Of a stretch of DNA of 64,000 nt, positions 29,112 through 40,981 are shown one piece after another; positions within the stretch are counted from its first letter, which is position 1, and each line of letters starts with the position of its first letter. This DNA is from Segnochrobactrum spirostomi (GTDB taxonomy: Bacteria > Pseudomonadota > Alphaproteobacteria > Rhizobiales > Segnochrobactraceae), in assembly GCF_009600605.1 (NCBI RefSeq), contig NZ_VWNA01000001.1, positions 2,218,501 through 2,282,500 of the forward strand, in the 5' to 3' direction. The notes beneath the pieces were generated by a model that ran no database searches, had not been told where the DNA came from, and saw nothing but the letters and a program-made list of their open reading frames with translations. The translations under genes and the position numbers were made by a program.

Positions 29112-29504
29112 TCACTCGGCCGCGGCGGCCGGAGCCTCGCGACGAACGTCCTTCTTCTCGGCGATACGGGCCGCCTTGCCGGTCAGGCCGCGCAGATAAT
29201 AGAGCTTCGCGCGGCGGACCTTACCGCGGCGGACCACGTCGACCGACTCGATCATCGGCGAGTAGATCGGGAACACGCGCTCCACACCCTCGCCGTAGGA
29301 AATCTTACGGACGGTGAAGCTCTCGTTGAGGCCGCCGCCGGACCGGGCGATGCAGACGCCTTCATAGGCCTGCACGCGGGTACGGGTGCCTTCGGTGACG
29401 CGGACGTTCACCTTCACGGTGTCGCCGGGCTCGAACGCCGGAAGCTTGCGCTTCGCTTCGATGGCGTCCATCTGCTCGCGGTTGATCTCGTCGATGATGT
29501 TCAT
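29112..29504 (-). CDS. rplS: 50S ribosomal protein L19
   Basis: Large-subunit protein at the 30S-50S interface, 130 residues from ATG 29504 ([15 protein letters not shown]). The conserved core reads [20 protein letters not shown] and [22 protein letters not shown]-terminal extension ([15 protein letters not shown]) is typical for alphaproteobacteria. In many bacteria rplS ends the rpsP-rimM-trmD operon; here it stands alone about 14 kb away from trmD. Confidence 0.97.
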   Translation of the reverse strand: MNIIDEINREQMDAIEAKRKLPAFEPGDTVKVNVRVTEGTRTRVQAYEGVCIARSGGGLNESFTVRKISYGEGVERVFPIYSPMIESVDVVRRGKVRRAKLYYLRGLTGKAARIAEKKDVRREAPAAAAE

Positions 29505-29711
29505 GGCTCTTCTCTCAGTCACGCCCCGACCACGACCGCACCATTGCAAACCGCGCCAAACCGATCGCTCCGGCCCCGCTTGAGGCCACGCCCCGCAGGC
29601 AGATGTCCTGGAAGGGCCACGATCGCACCCGGAACGTCGATGCCGCTGGCGAGGGCTTGCGCCGCCCGCGGTCCTCGATCGGAGGGGTCATCGGGAAAAC
29701 AGGCGACAGCC

Positions 29712-29717
29712 ATTATA
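29712..29717 (-). promoter_or_regulatory. Candidate -10 element for rplS
   Basis: A perfect TATAAT lies on the minus strand about 210 bases before rplS. The -35 region is poor (only TCGACA at 15-base spacing), so this is a tentative call. Confidence 0.4.
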
Positions 29718-29935
29718 CGAAGGCGAACGGCTTGTCGATGCCCGAACGGCGGGCGGCGCGGCTTTTTCATCGAAGCGGCAGCGAGCACGGCGCCGTGGCT
29801 GTCGGTCGGGGCGCGGATCCGCGGCGGAGGCGCCGCCACTTTCCGTTTCTCTTGACCGTGCCCGCTCCGATCGGCCCCGAGCGGACGGCCGGTCTTTGGA
29901 GCAGGCGGCCGGTCTTGGGCACGGGCCCATTTCTG

Positions 29936-29964
29936 TTGACGCTCTCGGTTAGGGCGGCTATAGA
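29936..29964 (+). promoter_or_regulatory. Sigma-70 promoter of rpsT
   Basis: TTGACG (29936-29941) and TATAGA (29959-29964) are separated by 17 bases. It predicts a leader of about 180 bases before rpsT at 30148. The preceding 400 bases back to rplS hold no supported gene; two copies of GGCCGGTCTT occur near 29887 and 29908. Confidence 0.75.
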
Positions 29965-30147
29965 GCGGCCTTCTCCGGCGGCCCGAGGGCTGGCGGACGG
30001 GAATGGCTTTGCCTGAGCGACGCATGATGCGGACCGATTGGTCCTCCATCAGGCGCCCGCGGTGCCGGCCCCGCCCCGCCCGAACCGATTCGCCGGCGCG
30101 CGCATGACGCGTGTTCCCCTTTCGACGTACGACCGACCGGAAACAAA

Positions 30148-30414
30148 ATGGCCAATACCCCTTCGGCCAAGAAGATGGCCCGCAAGATCACCGCCCGCAC
30201 GGCGATCAACAAGTCGCGGCGTAGCCGCGTGCGCACGTTCCTGCGCAAGGTTGAGGAGGCGATCGCCTCCGGCGACAAGGCGGCCGCTGCCGCGGCGCTC
30301 GTCGCGGCTCAGCCCGAGATCATGCGTGCGGCCAACAAGGGCGTGCTCCATGAGAACACGGCCTCGCGTAAGGTGTCGCGTCTCGCGGCCCGCGTGAAGG
30401 CCATCGGCGCCTGA
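30148..30414 (+). CDS. rpsT: 30S ribosomal protein S20
   Basis: Small-subunit protein that binds 16S rRNA early in assembly, 88 residues. The sequence [20 protein letters not shown], the basic helix [17 protein letters not shown] and the ending [17 protein letters not shown] are diagnostic. It is transcribed alone from a clear promoter and followed by a strong intrinsic terminator. As in several Hyphomicrobiales, it directly precedes the dnaA region. Confidence 0.98.
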   Translation: MANTPSAKKMARKITARTAINKSRRSRVRTFLRKVEEAIASGDKAAAAAALVAAQPEIMRAANKGVLHENTASRKVSRLAARVKAIGA

Positions 30415-30452
30415 TCGACGCGGTTCGACCGCATCGATAGCCGTCCTTCTCG

Positions 30453-30486
30453 AAGCCGGCGTCCTCTTCGGGCGCCGGCTTTTTTG
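30453..30486 (+). terminator. Intrinsic terminator of rpsT
   Basis: AAGCCGGCG and CGCCGGCTT form a perfect nine-base stem around TCCTCTTCGGG, and the run of T continues to 30485. It lies about 40 bases after the rpsT stop. Confidence 0.9.
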
Positions 30487-31223
30487 CGTCGGGCGCCCGT
30501 CGCTCGCCGGCGTTCGCGGGCGAGCCGACACGCCCTTGTGAACGCTTCGCTCCCATCCCTGCGACAACCGATTCTGAAGGGGCGCCTGCGCCATGCGTGG
30601 GCGCTCGTCAAGGCCGCGCGGGGCTCTTTCCACGTTGTTCTGTGGGGCAAGGCGGCTAAAGAAACGGCATGCCGAAAGGATCACCAGCGGCCCTCGCCCT
30701 GACTCAGAAATGGGTTCATTAACAATATGTTAACGGATGGTGCCTTGGCCGCTCGCAGGCCGGGGCCAGCAAAAACGGAGTCAAGTAGTCTGTGATGAAT
30801 CTTTTTTGCCGCCTTCGCGTCGCAGGCTTAACCGCAGCTTCCCGTCCGGGAAATCGTTGAGTCTAAACGCCTTGCCGTAGGCGCGCGGAAACCGGCGATC
30901 CGGTGTCAGCGTGCTGCGATATCCCAGGTGCGTGAGGGGCTGTTGCAGGGGAGGGGGGGCTGTGTATTTTCACCCCATCGAGGCCGTCGCCTCGGTTCTT
31001 CGTGTAAAAGCCAAGCGGTTACAACCAATCGGGATTGGGCGATGTTCGTCGCCTAGACTCGACGGGTACGGTTTTGAGATGATCGGAACGAACATGGATC
31101 GCCATTGCCGCAGGCTTACGGTGGAAGATTGTCCCATCATTTGAAGATGTCTGAGGCTTTCTGCAAAATCTTTGGCTCGAAATTAGTATCGGGAGCTGGC
31201 GTAAGGTACGCCGGGAGAAATTG
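30487..31223 (+). promoter_or_regulatory. Noncoding cell-cycle control region upstream of dnaA (origin candidate)
   Basis: About 740 bases with no supported gene. It contains a perfect CtrA box (30719-30734), five GANTC methylation sites within about 360 bases (30701, 30778, 30797, 30859, 31056), a DnaA-box-like TTTTACACG on the minus strand (31009-31001; 8 of 9 to TTWTNCACA) and a weaker one at 30791-30799. Clustering of CtrA, CcrM and DnaA sites next to dnaA suggests either the chromosomal origin or a cell-cycle-regulated dnaA promoter. In Hyphomicrobiales the origin can lie elsewhere, for example near hemE, so the origin label is tentative. Confidence 0.5.
30719..30734 (+). promoter_or_regulatory. 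Perfect CtrA box TTAA-N7-TTAAC
   Basis: TTAACAATATGTTAAC matches the full CtrA consensus (TTAA, seven bases, TTAAC). It is also a near-perfect dyad (TTAACA-ATA-TGTTAA). It stands in GC-rich DNA between rpsT and dnaA, where a match by chance is unlikely. Confidence 0.65.
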
Positions 31224-31670
31224 ATGGTTGCTCAGAGCGGCTCCGGATATGCGGGAGACATCACGGCCCGCGAGGCTTGGGATCTCCTCGCCGGAAATCC
31301 TGACGCGGTTCTTGTCGATGTCCGCACCCGCCCGGAGTGGACGTTCGTCGGGGCGCCGTTTCTCCAGGCCGTCGCCAAGGAGCCACTGTTTGTCGAGTGG
31401 CAGGTTTATCCGGACATGTCCGTGCGTCCGGATTTCGTCGCGGCCGTCGAGGCGCTGCTCGCGCAGCGTGGTCTCGGCCGCTCGGCGCCTGTCTTGTTGT
31501 TGTGTCGCTCGGGTGCGCGTAGCCGTTCTGCGGCCGTCGCGTTGACCGCGTCCGGCTTCACCAGTGCCTTCAACATCGCGGGTGGGTTCGAAGGCCCGCA
31601 GGATGGCGAGGGACACCGCGGCACGGTCGACGGCTGGAAGGCCGCGGATCTGCCCTGGGCTCAGGGATAG
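31224..31670 (+). CDS. Rhodanese-like sulfurtransferase
   Basis: Single-domain rhodanese of 148 residues, predicted cytoplasmic. The active-site loop is CRSGARS (cysteine about residue 96), with the CH2A-type segment VLVDVRTRPEW near residue 30. It starts at ATG 31224 with GGGAGA upstream; an adjoining TTG is also in frame. It lies between the putative cell-cycle control region and dnaA, on the same strand, 218 bases before dnaA. It may be cotranscribed with dnaA from the upstream region. Confidence 0.9.
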   Translation: MVAQSGSGYAGDITAREAWDLLAGNPDAVLVDVRTRPEWTFVGAPFLQAVAKEPLFVEWQVYPDMSVRPDFVAAVEALLAQRGLGRSAPVLLLCRSGARSRSAAVALTASGFTSAFNIAGGFEGPQDGEGHRGTVDGWKAADLPWAQG

Positions 31671-31888
31671 CTTTCCGAACAGGAGCTCCGCGGGTCGGGG
31701 CGAAGGCGAGCGCGCGGTGCGCCGGACCTTCCTGCCATGATCCTGGGAGCCGACGAGATTGATGTGCCGGCGGAGTGGCCGGCGCAAACGGGTTCTGCGC
31801 GCTGAAGACGGTGCCGGCCCACCCACGAAACCATATGCCGGACGGCGCCCTCGCGGGCACGGTCGGATCGAGACGACAGGAGACCAGG

Positions 31889-33469
31889 ATGATGACGGCT
31901 CAAGGTGTGGCTCAGGCGGCTCAGCACAACGAGGGTTCCTCGATCGACGTGCCGACCGATGGCGACTGGGCTCGAGTCCGCGGCCGTCTGAAGTCCGAAT
32001 ATGGCGAGGACGTCTTTTCGAGCTGGTTCGCCCGCGTCGATCTCGAGGGATTCGAGAACGGTGTGCTGCGGATGTCGGTGCCGACCCGTTTCCTGAAGAC
32101 CTGGATTCAGTCGCATTACGGGGACCGTTTGGTCGCGCTCTGGCAGGACGAGGTTCCCGCCGTCCGTCGTCTCGACCTCTCGGTCCGCACCGCGGCCCGT
32201 CCGCGCGCCGTCTGCGAGGCCGCCGCGCCGGTGCAGGTCGCCGGTCCGCATGTGGCGGTTGCCGGGGCGGTCGTCGCCCAGGCTGCGACCACCCCGCGGG
32301 CCGCAGCCTCTCCCGCTCGGGCGACGGCGACCCAGGCGCCGGTGACCCGTCCGTCCGCTCCGCAGACGTCGCGCCCCCGCCACGCCGCGCCGGCCGCCCG
32401 GTCCGACGGTGAGGCCGGAGCCTTCGTCGGCTCGCCGCTCGACCCGCGCTTTACGCTTTCGACCTTCGTCGAAGGCCGCGCCAACGCGCTCGCTCTCGCC
32501 GCCGCGCGTCAGGTCGCGACGGCGAAGCCCGGCGAGGTCGCCGCGTTCAATCCGCTCTACATCCATGCGCCGGTCGGCTTCGGGAAAACCCACCTCTTGC
32601 ACGCCATCGCGGCCGAGGCGGGCCGGGTCGGCGGTCGTCGGGTCCTTTATCTCACCGCCGAGCACTTCGTGTTCCGCTTCGTCGCGGCGCTCCAGGCCCA
32701 AGCCGCGATCGCCTTCAAAGAGAGCCTGCGCGACATCGACCTCCTCCTCATCGACGACCTGCAGTTCCTGCACGGCGACCGCACGCAGGAAGAGTTCTGC
32801 CACATCCTCAACGTGCTGATCGACGGCGCGCGCCAAGTCGTGATCGCCGCCGACCGCCCCGCGGTCGAACTCAGCACCCTCGACCAGCGCGTCCGTTCGC
32901 GCCTCGGCGGCGGGCTCACCATTGAGATCGGCGCGGCCGATCCGGAGCTGCGCCGCGCCGTCGTCGCCCAGCGTTTCGCCGCCCAGCGCCAGACCTATCC
33001 GAACCTCTCGGTTCCCGAGGCGGTGATCGATTTCGTCGCCCATTCGGTGTGCACCAACGGCCGCGACCTCGACGGCGCCGTGAACCGCCTCGTCGCCCAC
33101 AACCAGCTGACCGGCGCGCCGATCACGGTGGAGATGGCCGAGACCGCCCTGCGTGACCTCGTCAAGGCCCGCGAGGCGCGCCGCGTTCGCATCGAGGACA
33201 TCCAGCGCATCGTCTCGCGTCACTACAACGTTTCGAAGGCCGACCTCGTCTCGGCCCGCCGCACCCAGGCGATCGTACGGCCCCGCCAGATCGCCATGTA
33301 CCTCGCCAAGGTGCTGACGCCGCGCTCGCTGCCGGAGATCGGGCGCCAGTTCGGTGGCCGCGATCACACCACCGTGCTCCATGCGGTGCGCAAGATCGAA
33401 GAATTGTCGCGCACCGATGCGCGCACCGCCGACGAGATCGAGACGCTGAAGCGTCTGCTCGACGAGTGA
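31889..33469 (+). CDS. dnaA: Chromosomal replication initiator protein DnaA
   Basis: Initiator ATPase that binds DnaA boxes and opens the origin. It has 526 residues from ATG 31889, with AGGAG six bases upstream. Domain I covers about 25-95 and is followed by a long Ala/Pro/Thr-rich linker (about 105-170). The AAA+ domain has Walker A PVGFGKTH (about 228-235; the usual text is GVGLGKTH) and Walker [11 protein letters not shown]. The C-terminal helix-turn-helix DNA-binding domain carries the DnaA signature [16 protein letters not shown]. The start was set by the Shine-Dalgarno site; longer in-frame extension upstream is unlike DnaA. Confidence 0.97.
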   Translation: MMTAQGVAQAAQHNEGSSIDVPTDGDWARVRGRLKSEYGEDVFSSWFARVDLEGFENGVLRMSVPTRFLKTWIQSHYGDRLVALWQDEVPAVRRLDLSVRTAARPRAVCEAAAPVQVAGPHVAVAGAVVAQAATTPRAAASPARATATQAPVTRPSAPQTSRPRHAAPAARSDGEAGAFVGSPLDPRFTLSTFVEGRANALALAAARQVATAKPGEVAAFNPLYIHAPVGFGKTHLLHAIAAEAGRVGGRRVLYLTAEHFVFRFVAALQAQAAIAFKESLRDIDLLLIDDLQFLHGDRTQEEFCHILNVLIDGARQVVIAADRPAVELSTLDQRVRSRLGGGLTIEIGAADPELRRAVVAQRFAAQRQTYPNLSVPEAVIDFVAHSVCTNGRDLDGAVNRLVAHNQLTGAPITVEMAETALRDLVKAREARRVRIEDIQRIVSRHYNVSKADLVSARRTQAIVRPRQIAMYLAKVLTPRSLPEIGRQFGGRDHTTVLHAVRKIEELSRTDARTADEIETLKRLLDE

Positions 33470-33637
33470 GCGGCCGAGCCGGCTCCTCCATGCACAGCCG
33501 GACTTGAACTTTAGGGCCTTTGCGGGCAGTTTTCGGGACCCGGCGCCAGGGCATGCGCCGGGATTCCACCGCGATCCTTCGGGATCGCGACCTTCCCACC
33601 TGCCGCCAGGCAGCCACGCGACGAGATCCCGACAGCC

Positions 33638-34756
33638 ATGCGAGCGACCCTCGAGCGAGCGCACCTCCTCAAATCGCTCTCCCACGTCCACCGCGTGGTG
33701 GAGCGGCGCAACACCATTCCGATCCTGTCGAACGTGCTGTTGCGCGCGGCCGACGGCGAATTGCGGCTCAAGGCGACCGACCTCGATCTCGAGGTGACGG
33801 AGAGCGTGCCCGCGGTCGTCGAATCGGCGGGCGCCACCACGGTGCCGGCCCACATCCTGCACGACATCGTGCGTAAGCTGCCCGACGGCGCCGAGGTCTC
33901 GCTCGAGACCGGCGGCGACGGCTCGACGCTCACGGTGCGCTCCGGCCGTTCGCGCTTCTCGCTCCAGATGCTGCCGGAATCGGATTTCCCCGACATCACC
34001 ACGGGCGGCTTCACCCATTCCTTCGCCCTGCCGGCGGCGGACCTTAAGCGGCTCATCGACCGCACCCAGTTCGCTATTTCGACGGAAGAGACGCGCTATT
34101 ATCTGAACGGCATCTATCTCCACAGCGTGGAGACACCGGCCGGCACGATGCTGCGGGCGGTCGCAACCGACGGCCACCGTCTGGCCCAGGCCCAGCGGCC
34201 GGCCCCTCCGGGCGCGGCCGGCATGCCGGGCGTCATCGTGCCGCGCAAGACGGTCGGCGAGATCCAGCGCCTGATCGACGACCCGAATGCCGCGGTCGGC
34301 GTCGAGCTCTCGGACGCCAAGATCCGCCTCACCCTCGGCCCCGTGGTGCTGACCTCGAAGCTGATCGACGGAACCTTCCCGGATTATGCCCGCGTCATTC
34401 CCCAGGGGAACGACAAGGAGCTCCGGGTCTATCGCGACGATTTCGCGACCGCCGTCGATCGCGTCTCGACCATATCGAGCGAGCGTGGCCGGGCGGTGAA
34501 GCTCACCATCGGCGACGGCCGTCTGGTGCTCGCGGTCAACAACCCGGATTCCGGGTCCGCGACCGAGGAACTCGCCGTCGAATATACGGCGGAGCCGCTC
34601 GATATCGGCTTCAACGCGAAATATCTCCTCGACATCGCCTCGCAGATCGAGAGCGGCGAGGCGGTGTTCCGTCTCGCCGATCCCGGCTCCCCGACGCTCA
34701 TCCAGGACGGCAGCGACGACAGCGCGCTGTTCGTGCTGATGCCGATGCGCGTCTAA
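33638..34756 (+). CDS. dnaN: DNA polymerase III subunit beta (sliding clamp)
   Basis: Ring-shaped processivity factor, 372 residues, three repeated clamp folds. The N-terminus MRATLERAHLLKSLSHVHRV, RRNTIPILSNVLL and the C-terminal LFVLMPMRV are diagnostic. Gene order dnaA-dnaN-recF is conserved. The gap to dnaA is 168 bases, so an internal promoter is possible. Confidence 0.98.
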   Translation: MRATLERAHLLKSLSHVHRVVERRNTIPILSNVLLRAADGELRLKATDLDLEVTESVPAVVESAGATTVPAHILHDIVRKLPDGAEVSLETGGDGSTLTVRSGRSRFSLQMLPESDFPDITTGGFTHSFALPAADLKRLIDRTQFAISTEETRYYLNGIYLHSVETPAGTMLRAVATDGHRLAQAQRPAPPGAAGMPGVIVPRKTVGEIQRLIDDPNAAVGVELSDAKIRLTLGPVVLTSKLIDGTFPDYARVIPQGNDKELRVYRDDFATAVDRVSTISSERGRAVKLTIGDGRLVLAVNNPDSGSATEELAVEYTAEPLDIGFNAKYLLDIASQIESGEAVFRLADPGSPTLIQDGSDDSALFVLMPMRV

Positions 34757-34784
34757 GGGCGGCTCGACGCGGCCAAGGACGAAC

Positions 34785-35975
34785 ATGACCGAGCCCCCCG
34801 CCGATCCGGGCGATCCCGACACGGGCGCCCGCGCGGCGGGGGACGGCGCCGCGCCGGTGCGGCTCCTGGCGCTGCAACTCGCCGACTTCCGCAATTATGC
34901 CGCGCTGATGCTGCCGCTTGACGGGCGGCCCGTCGTGCTCACCGGCGACAACGGCGCCGGCAAGACCAACCTCCTCGAAGCCGTCTCGCTGCTCTCGCCG
35001 GGGCGCGGCCTGCGCCGCGCCACCTACGAGGCGCTCGCCCGCCGTGGCGGCAGCGGCGGCTGGTCGGTCGCCGCCGCGATCGAGGGACCGGAAGGCCGCG
35101 TGCGGATCGGCACCGGGCTCGATCCGGGCGGCGAGGGAGGCCGCTCCCGGCGCATCCGCATCGACGGCGCCGATGCCCGCTCGGCCGAGGCCCTGCTCGA
35201 CCACATCCGCGTGCTCTGGCTCACGCCGGCGATGGACGGCCTCTTCACCGGCCCGGCCGGCGATCGCCGCCGTTTTCTCGACCGGCTGGTGCTCGCCATC
35301 GATGCGGCCCACGCCTCGCGCGTCTCGGCCTATGAGCGGGCGCTCGCCCAGCGCAACCGCCTGCTCGAATCCCATGTCCCCGATCCGGCCTGGCTCGATG
35401 CGGTGGAATTGCAGATCGCCGAACTCGGCACCGCCGTCGCCGCCGCCCGCCGCGAGCTCGTCGCCTGTTTGGCCGAACTCGCGCCCGAGCCGGACGACAC
35501 CTTTCCCGCCGCCGATCTCGCCCTCGAAGGCGAGATCGAGGCGCGCATCGCCGCCGGCGCGCCGGCCTCCGCGGTGGAAGAGGCCTTTCGCGCCGGCCTC
35601 GCCGCGGGCCGCGGGCTCGACCGCGCCGCCGGGCGGACGCTGACCGGTCCCCACCGCAGCGACCTCGTGGTCGTTCACCGGGCGAAGGCGATGCCGGCGG
35701 CGCTCGCCTCGACCGGCGAACAGAAGGCGCTGCTGATCGGCCTCGTCCTCGCCCATGCCCGGCTGGTCGCCCGGCTGACTCGGCAGGTGCCGGTCCTGCT
35801 CCTCGACGAGGTCGCCGCCCACCTCGATTCGCACCGCCGCGCCGGCCTGTTCGCCCGCCTGGAGCGGCTCGGCACCCAGGCCTTCATGACCGGCACCGAC
35901 ACCGCTTTGTTCGAGGCGTTGGGCGACCGAGCCCAGCGCTTCACCGTCGCCGACGGCGGAGTGATGCCGGTGTGA
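34785..35975 (+). CDS. recF: DNA replication and repair protein RecF
   Basis: SMC-like ATPase that loads RecA at gapped DNA, 396 residues. An N-terminal Pro/Gly-rich tail of about 25 residues precedes LALQLADFRNYAALML. Walker A is GDNGAGKTNLLEAVSLL, the signature region is TGPHRSDLVV with STGEQKALLIGLVLAHA, and Walker B is VLLLDEVAAHLD. It starts 28 bases after dnaN. Confidence 0.97.
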   Translation: MTEPPADPGDPDTGARAAGDGAAPVRLLALQLADFRNYAALMLPLDGRPVVLTGDNGAGKTNLLEAVSLLSPGRGLRRATYEALARRGGSGGWSVAAAIEGPEGRVRIGTGLDPGGEGGRSRRIRIDGADARSAEALLDHIRVLWLTPAMDGLFTGPAGDRRRFLDRLVLAIDAAHASRVSAYERALAQRNRLLESHVPDPAWLDAVELQIAELGTAVAAARRELVACLAELAPEPDDTFPAADLALEGEIEARIAAGAPASAVEEAFRAGLAAGRGLDRAAGRTLTGPHRSDLVVVHRAKAMPAALASTGEQKALLIGLVLAHARLVARLTRQVPVLLLDEVAAHLDSHRRAGLFARLERLGTQAFMTGTDTALFEALGDRAQRFTVADGGVMPV

Positions 35976-36048
35976 CGCCCGGCTTGCCCCCGGCCGGCCA
36001 CCGAGCGATGCTCGCCCCGCCCGACGAGAGAATTGCCGCGAGGATGCG

Positions 36049-36366
36049 ATGGCTTTCCAGTGCGATCTGCCCGCTGTTCCGACCCTTCAGCTCGACGATG
36101 CGGCGGTGCGCATCACCCGCTGGGACTTCGCGCCCGGCGCGGTGACCGGATGGCACGAGCACGGCTGGCCCTATGTCGTCGTGATGCTGACCGACGGCGT
36201 GCTGCGGGTGCACGACGGCGAGGCCGTGAAGGACGTGCCGCTCGTCGCGGGCCAGTCCTATCGCCGGCCCGCCGGCATCCGCCACGATGTGATGAACGGC
36301 TCGCCCCATCCGATCGCCTTCGTCGAGATCGAGGTGAAGGACGCCGCCGCGCTCGCCGGCGCCTGA
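36049..36366 (+). CDS. Small cupin-domain protein
   Basis: Single beta-barrel cupin of 105 residues. The metal-binding motif 1 appears as GWHEHGWPYVVVML (H36 and H38), and motif 2 as YRRPAGIRHDVMN with a third histidine. Cytoplasmic, function unknown; family members include sugar isomerases, dioxygenases and small-molecule-binding regulators. It begins 73 bases after recF on the same strand. Confidence 0.8.
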   Translation: MAFQCDLPAVPTLQLDDAAVRITRWDFAPGAVTGWHEHGWPYVVVMLTDGVLRVHDGEAVKDVPLVAGQSYRRPAGIRHDVMNGSPHPIAFVEIEVKDAAALAGA

Positions 36367-36490
36367 CGGTTCCAGCCCCGCGCCGGCCGCACGTCAGGTC
36401 GGCTGACCATCCCCGTGACAGCCGCGGGCGGTCGTGCGAAAGAAGGCCCCGCGTTCGGCCCAATCGGGCGGTGCCGAGGTTCGACCTGCG

Positions 36491-37102
36491 ATGACCCTCA
36501 CGAGCTTTCTCACCTTCGTCTTCGTCTATGCGCTCGCCGCCGGTTCGCCCGGTCCCGGCATGACGGCGATCGTCGCCCGCACGCTGGGTGGCGGCTTCCG
36601 TGGCGGGGCGTGGTTCGCGCTCGGGGTGATCTTCGGCGATCTCGTCTGGCTCACCGCGGCGGTCGCGGGCCTCAGCGCGATCGCCCACACCTTCTATTGG
36701 CTCTTCCTCGCCATCCGCTATCTCGGCATGGCCTATCTGCTCTACATTGCCTGGAAGCTCTGGACGACGCCGGTCAAGGCCGAGCACATCGAGGCCGGTA
36801 GGGTCGAGAGCGCCCGCCGTCTCACGATGTCCGGCCTCGCCCTCACCCTCGGCAACCCGAAGACGATGGTGTTCTATCTCGCGATCCTGCCGACCGTCGT
36901 CGATCTCGACCATGTCGGGCTTGCGATCTTCGCCGAGATCGCGGTGGCCGTCGTCGTCGTGCTGATGCTGATCTCGGCCGGCTACATCGCCCTGACGCTG
37001 AAGGCCCGCGACGCGCTGGCGAGCACCCGGGCGCGGACCATCCTCAACCGGGTCGCCGGCACGGCGCTCGCCGGCGCGGCGGCGGCCATCGCCTGGCGCT
37101 GA
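36491..37102 (+). CDS. LysE/RhtB family amino-acid exporter
   Basis: Six-helix inner-membrane exporter of 203 residues. It opens with LTFVFVYALAAGSPGPGMTAIVARTL, containing the family SPGPGM motif around residues 18-23, and includes the conserved GNPKTMVFYLAILPTVVDL segment. It starts at ATG 36491. Likely substrates are amino acids such as threonine, homoserine lactone or lysine; none is indicated. Confidence 0.88.
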   Translation: MTLTSFLTFVFVYALAAGSPGPGMTAIVARTLGGGFRGGAWFALGVIFGDLVWLTAAVAGLSAIAHTFYWLFLAIRYLGMAYLLYIAWKLWTTPVKAEHIEAGRVESARRLTMSGLALTLGNPKTMVFYLAILPTVVDLDHVGLAIFAEIAVAVVVVLMLISAGYIALTLKARDALASTRARTILNRVAGTALAGAAAAIAWR

Positions 37103-37153
37103 GCCGGTGGTCCGGGCCGATTGTCGCCAACGCGGCGCTCGCCCAAGATTCGC

Positions 37154-37182
37154 TTGGGAATGCCGCGCTCGCACCCTATTTA
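37154..37182 (+). promoter_or_regulatory. Weak promoter candidate for gyrB
   Basis: TTGGGA (37154-37159) and TATTTA (37177-37182), 17 bases apart, precede gyrB by about 100 bases in the only AT-rich patch of this gap. The match to consensus is modest. Confidence 0.35.
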
Positions 37183-37185
37183 TAA

Positions 37186-39711
<2,526 letters not shown>

Positions 39712-39738
39712 GTAGGCGGTAGGACATATCGGAAATGA

Positions 39739-39776
39739 CTCCTCCCGAAAATTGAGCGGCATCTTTTCGGGAGGAG
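39739..39776. terminator. Hairpin between convergent gyrB and the lipoprotein gene
   Basis: CTCCTCCCGAAAA and TTTTCGGGAGGAG form a perfect 13-base stem around a 12-base loop, 27 bases after gyrB. Its A/T ends face the loop, so it can act symmetrically as a shared bidirectional terminator, although no classical T-run follows outside the stem. Confidence 0.55.
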
Positions 39777-39870
39777 AACCAGGCGTCTTTCATGCGCGAA
39801 AGGCGAAGGCTTGCATAATTATCGATATCGTTGTCCGATTTATTCGGCATCTCTCTTTTTTATACACGTA

Positions 39871-40611
39871 TTAATTTTCGATTCTCCAATCAACGTTTTT
39901 GAATACCTTGAAGACGGCGCCTTTCCATTCGATTTCAGCGTCTTTTTGATTTCCTATGTGTATAATCTTGATATTGCCGATGCCGGCATTGGCGCCTATG
40001 ATGTTCGTAATCTTTCCGTCGATATCCGCGTAGACGATTTTCACAAGCTGAAAAACTGTCTCCGCAGATCTTGGTGCCGAAGCCTTAAGGCGACGAAGAA
40101 TAGACTGGCAGGGCCCTTTTGAACTGAAGCGCTCGCGCAATTTTAGCAAATCAAAATCATTTCTATCTTCGACGACAAGATTTGATATATTTAAAATAAT
40201 ACTATGATCAGCGTTCGCATCAAGAGTTAATCCCTCAATAAGGATTGAAATGAACGGTGGGATCCCGGCGCCTGCCCCAATCGTACGCTCTATTTTCTTC
40301 AATGACATGGGATGGGTAACGGTTACGGGTTGAAGGTCGTATTCCTTGATAACCGCGCATGCAGGCTTGATCGAAACCGGCTCTGTTGCGGGCAGTGTCT
40401 TTCCTTCTTCGATGTAGTAAAGCGCGCCAATTTGGCGCATGCCGTCGCGATCGAAATCGTCAACTTTCTGGGGGACGACCAAATAGCCTCCCTTTGGAGG
40501 TATTTGATAAAGAGATTGGGTGGCCTCGGTCGTAGCATCTCTGCAACCCGCCAAGCATAACGACAGTGCCACGGCTAACGCTGTGAGAGCGGGAATTGAC
40601 TGCACGCGCAT
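39871..40611 (-). CDS. AT-rich lipoprotein of unknown function
   Basis: Predicted lipoprotein of 246 residues. A signal peptide (ALTALAVALSLCLAGC) ends in lipobox LAGC with the lipidated cysteine at 23. I do not recognise the mature part. It contains YLVVPQKVDDFDRDGMRQIG, suggesting a surface domain, and a Lys/Ile-rich C-terminal half (IVYADIDGKITNIIGANAGI). The gene is visibly AT-rich and uses A/T-ending codons unlike all its neighbours, which suggests acquisition by transfer. ATG 40611 has GGAG just upstream. It lies between gyrB and the homospermidine synthase gene, divergent from the latter. Confidence 0.75.
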   Translation of the reverse strand: MRVQSIPALTALAVALSLCLAGCRDATTEATQSLYQIPPKGGYLVVPQKVDDFDRDGMRQIGALYYIEEGKTLPATEPVSIKPACAVIKEYDLQPVTVTHPMSLKKIERTIGAGAGIPPFISILIEGLTLDANADHSIILNISNLVVEDRNDFDLLKLRERFSSKGPCQSILRRLKASAPRSAETVFQLVKIVYADIDGKITNIIGANAGIGNIKIIHIGNQKDAEIEWKGAVFKVFKNVDWRIEN

Positions 40612-40981
40612 GATTTCTCCCCCATTGAATGGAAACGGACGCGACGACACGCGAAGGTCGGAAGAGGATCGCGCCGCCTTGGCGCCAGCGGCCAGATCGA
40701 TAACCCTCAGGGATCGTCTTCCGACGCTCCACTAATGCACGCGGAGGTTTTTGCTGCAATCTTAGATGTATAAGCTGGGATGTGCAGGTGCGCATCCGGA
40801 CAGGCGCGAGCCCTCCGTCATCCTCCCGTCGCCCAATCCGTCTCAGATGGCCGGTGATGCTTTTCGTCGCCGTCCGGCGTTCGGCCTGCTATGGAAACAG
40901 GCGGCCGAGCCCGGAGAGGGGCGGGCCTTCATCATCACGCCGGAAGGCGGATCTTCGAGGAAGACAGGAGACGACGATAAA
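40612..40981. other. Divergent intergenic region, lipoprotein / hss
   Basis: No gene is supported. TATAAG at 40768-40773, preceded by TG, is a possible extended -10 for hss and would give a leader of about 200 bases. No good -35 is seen. Confidence 0.35.

Noticed and set aside
30911-31144. 77-codon frame in the region upstream of dnaA
   Set aside because: Cys/Arg-rich with no ribosome site or family text; it overlaps the putative regulatory region.
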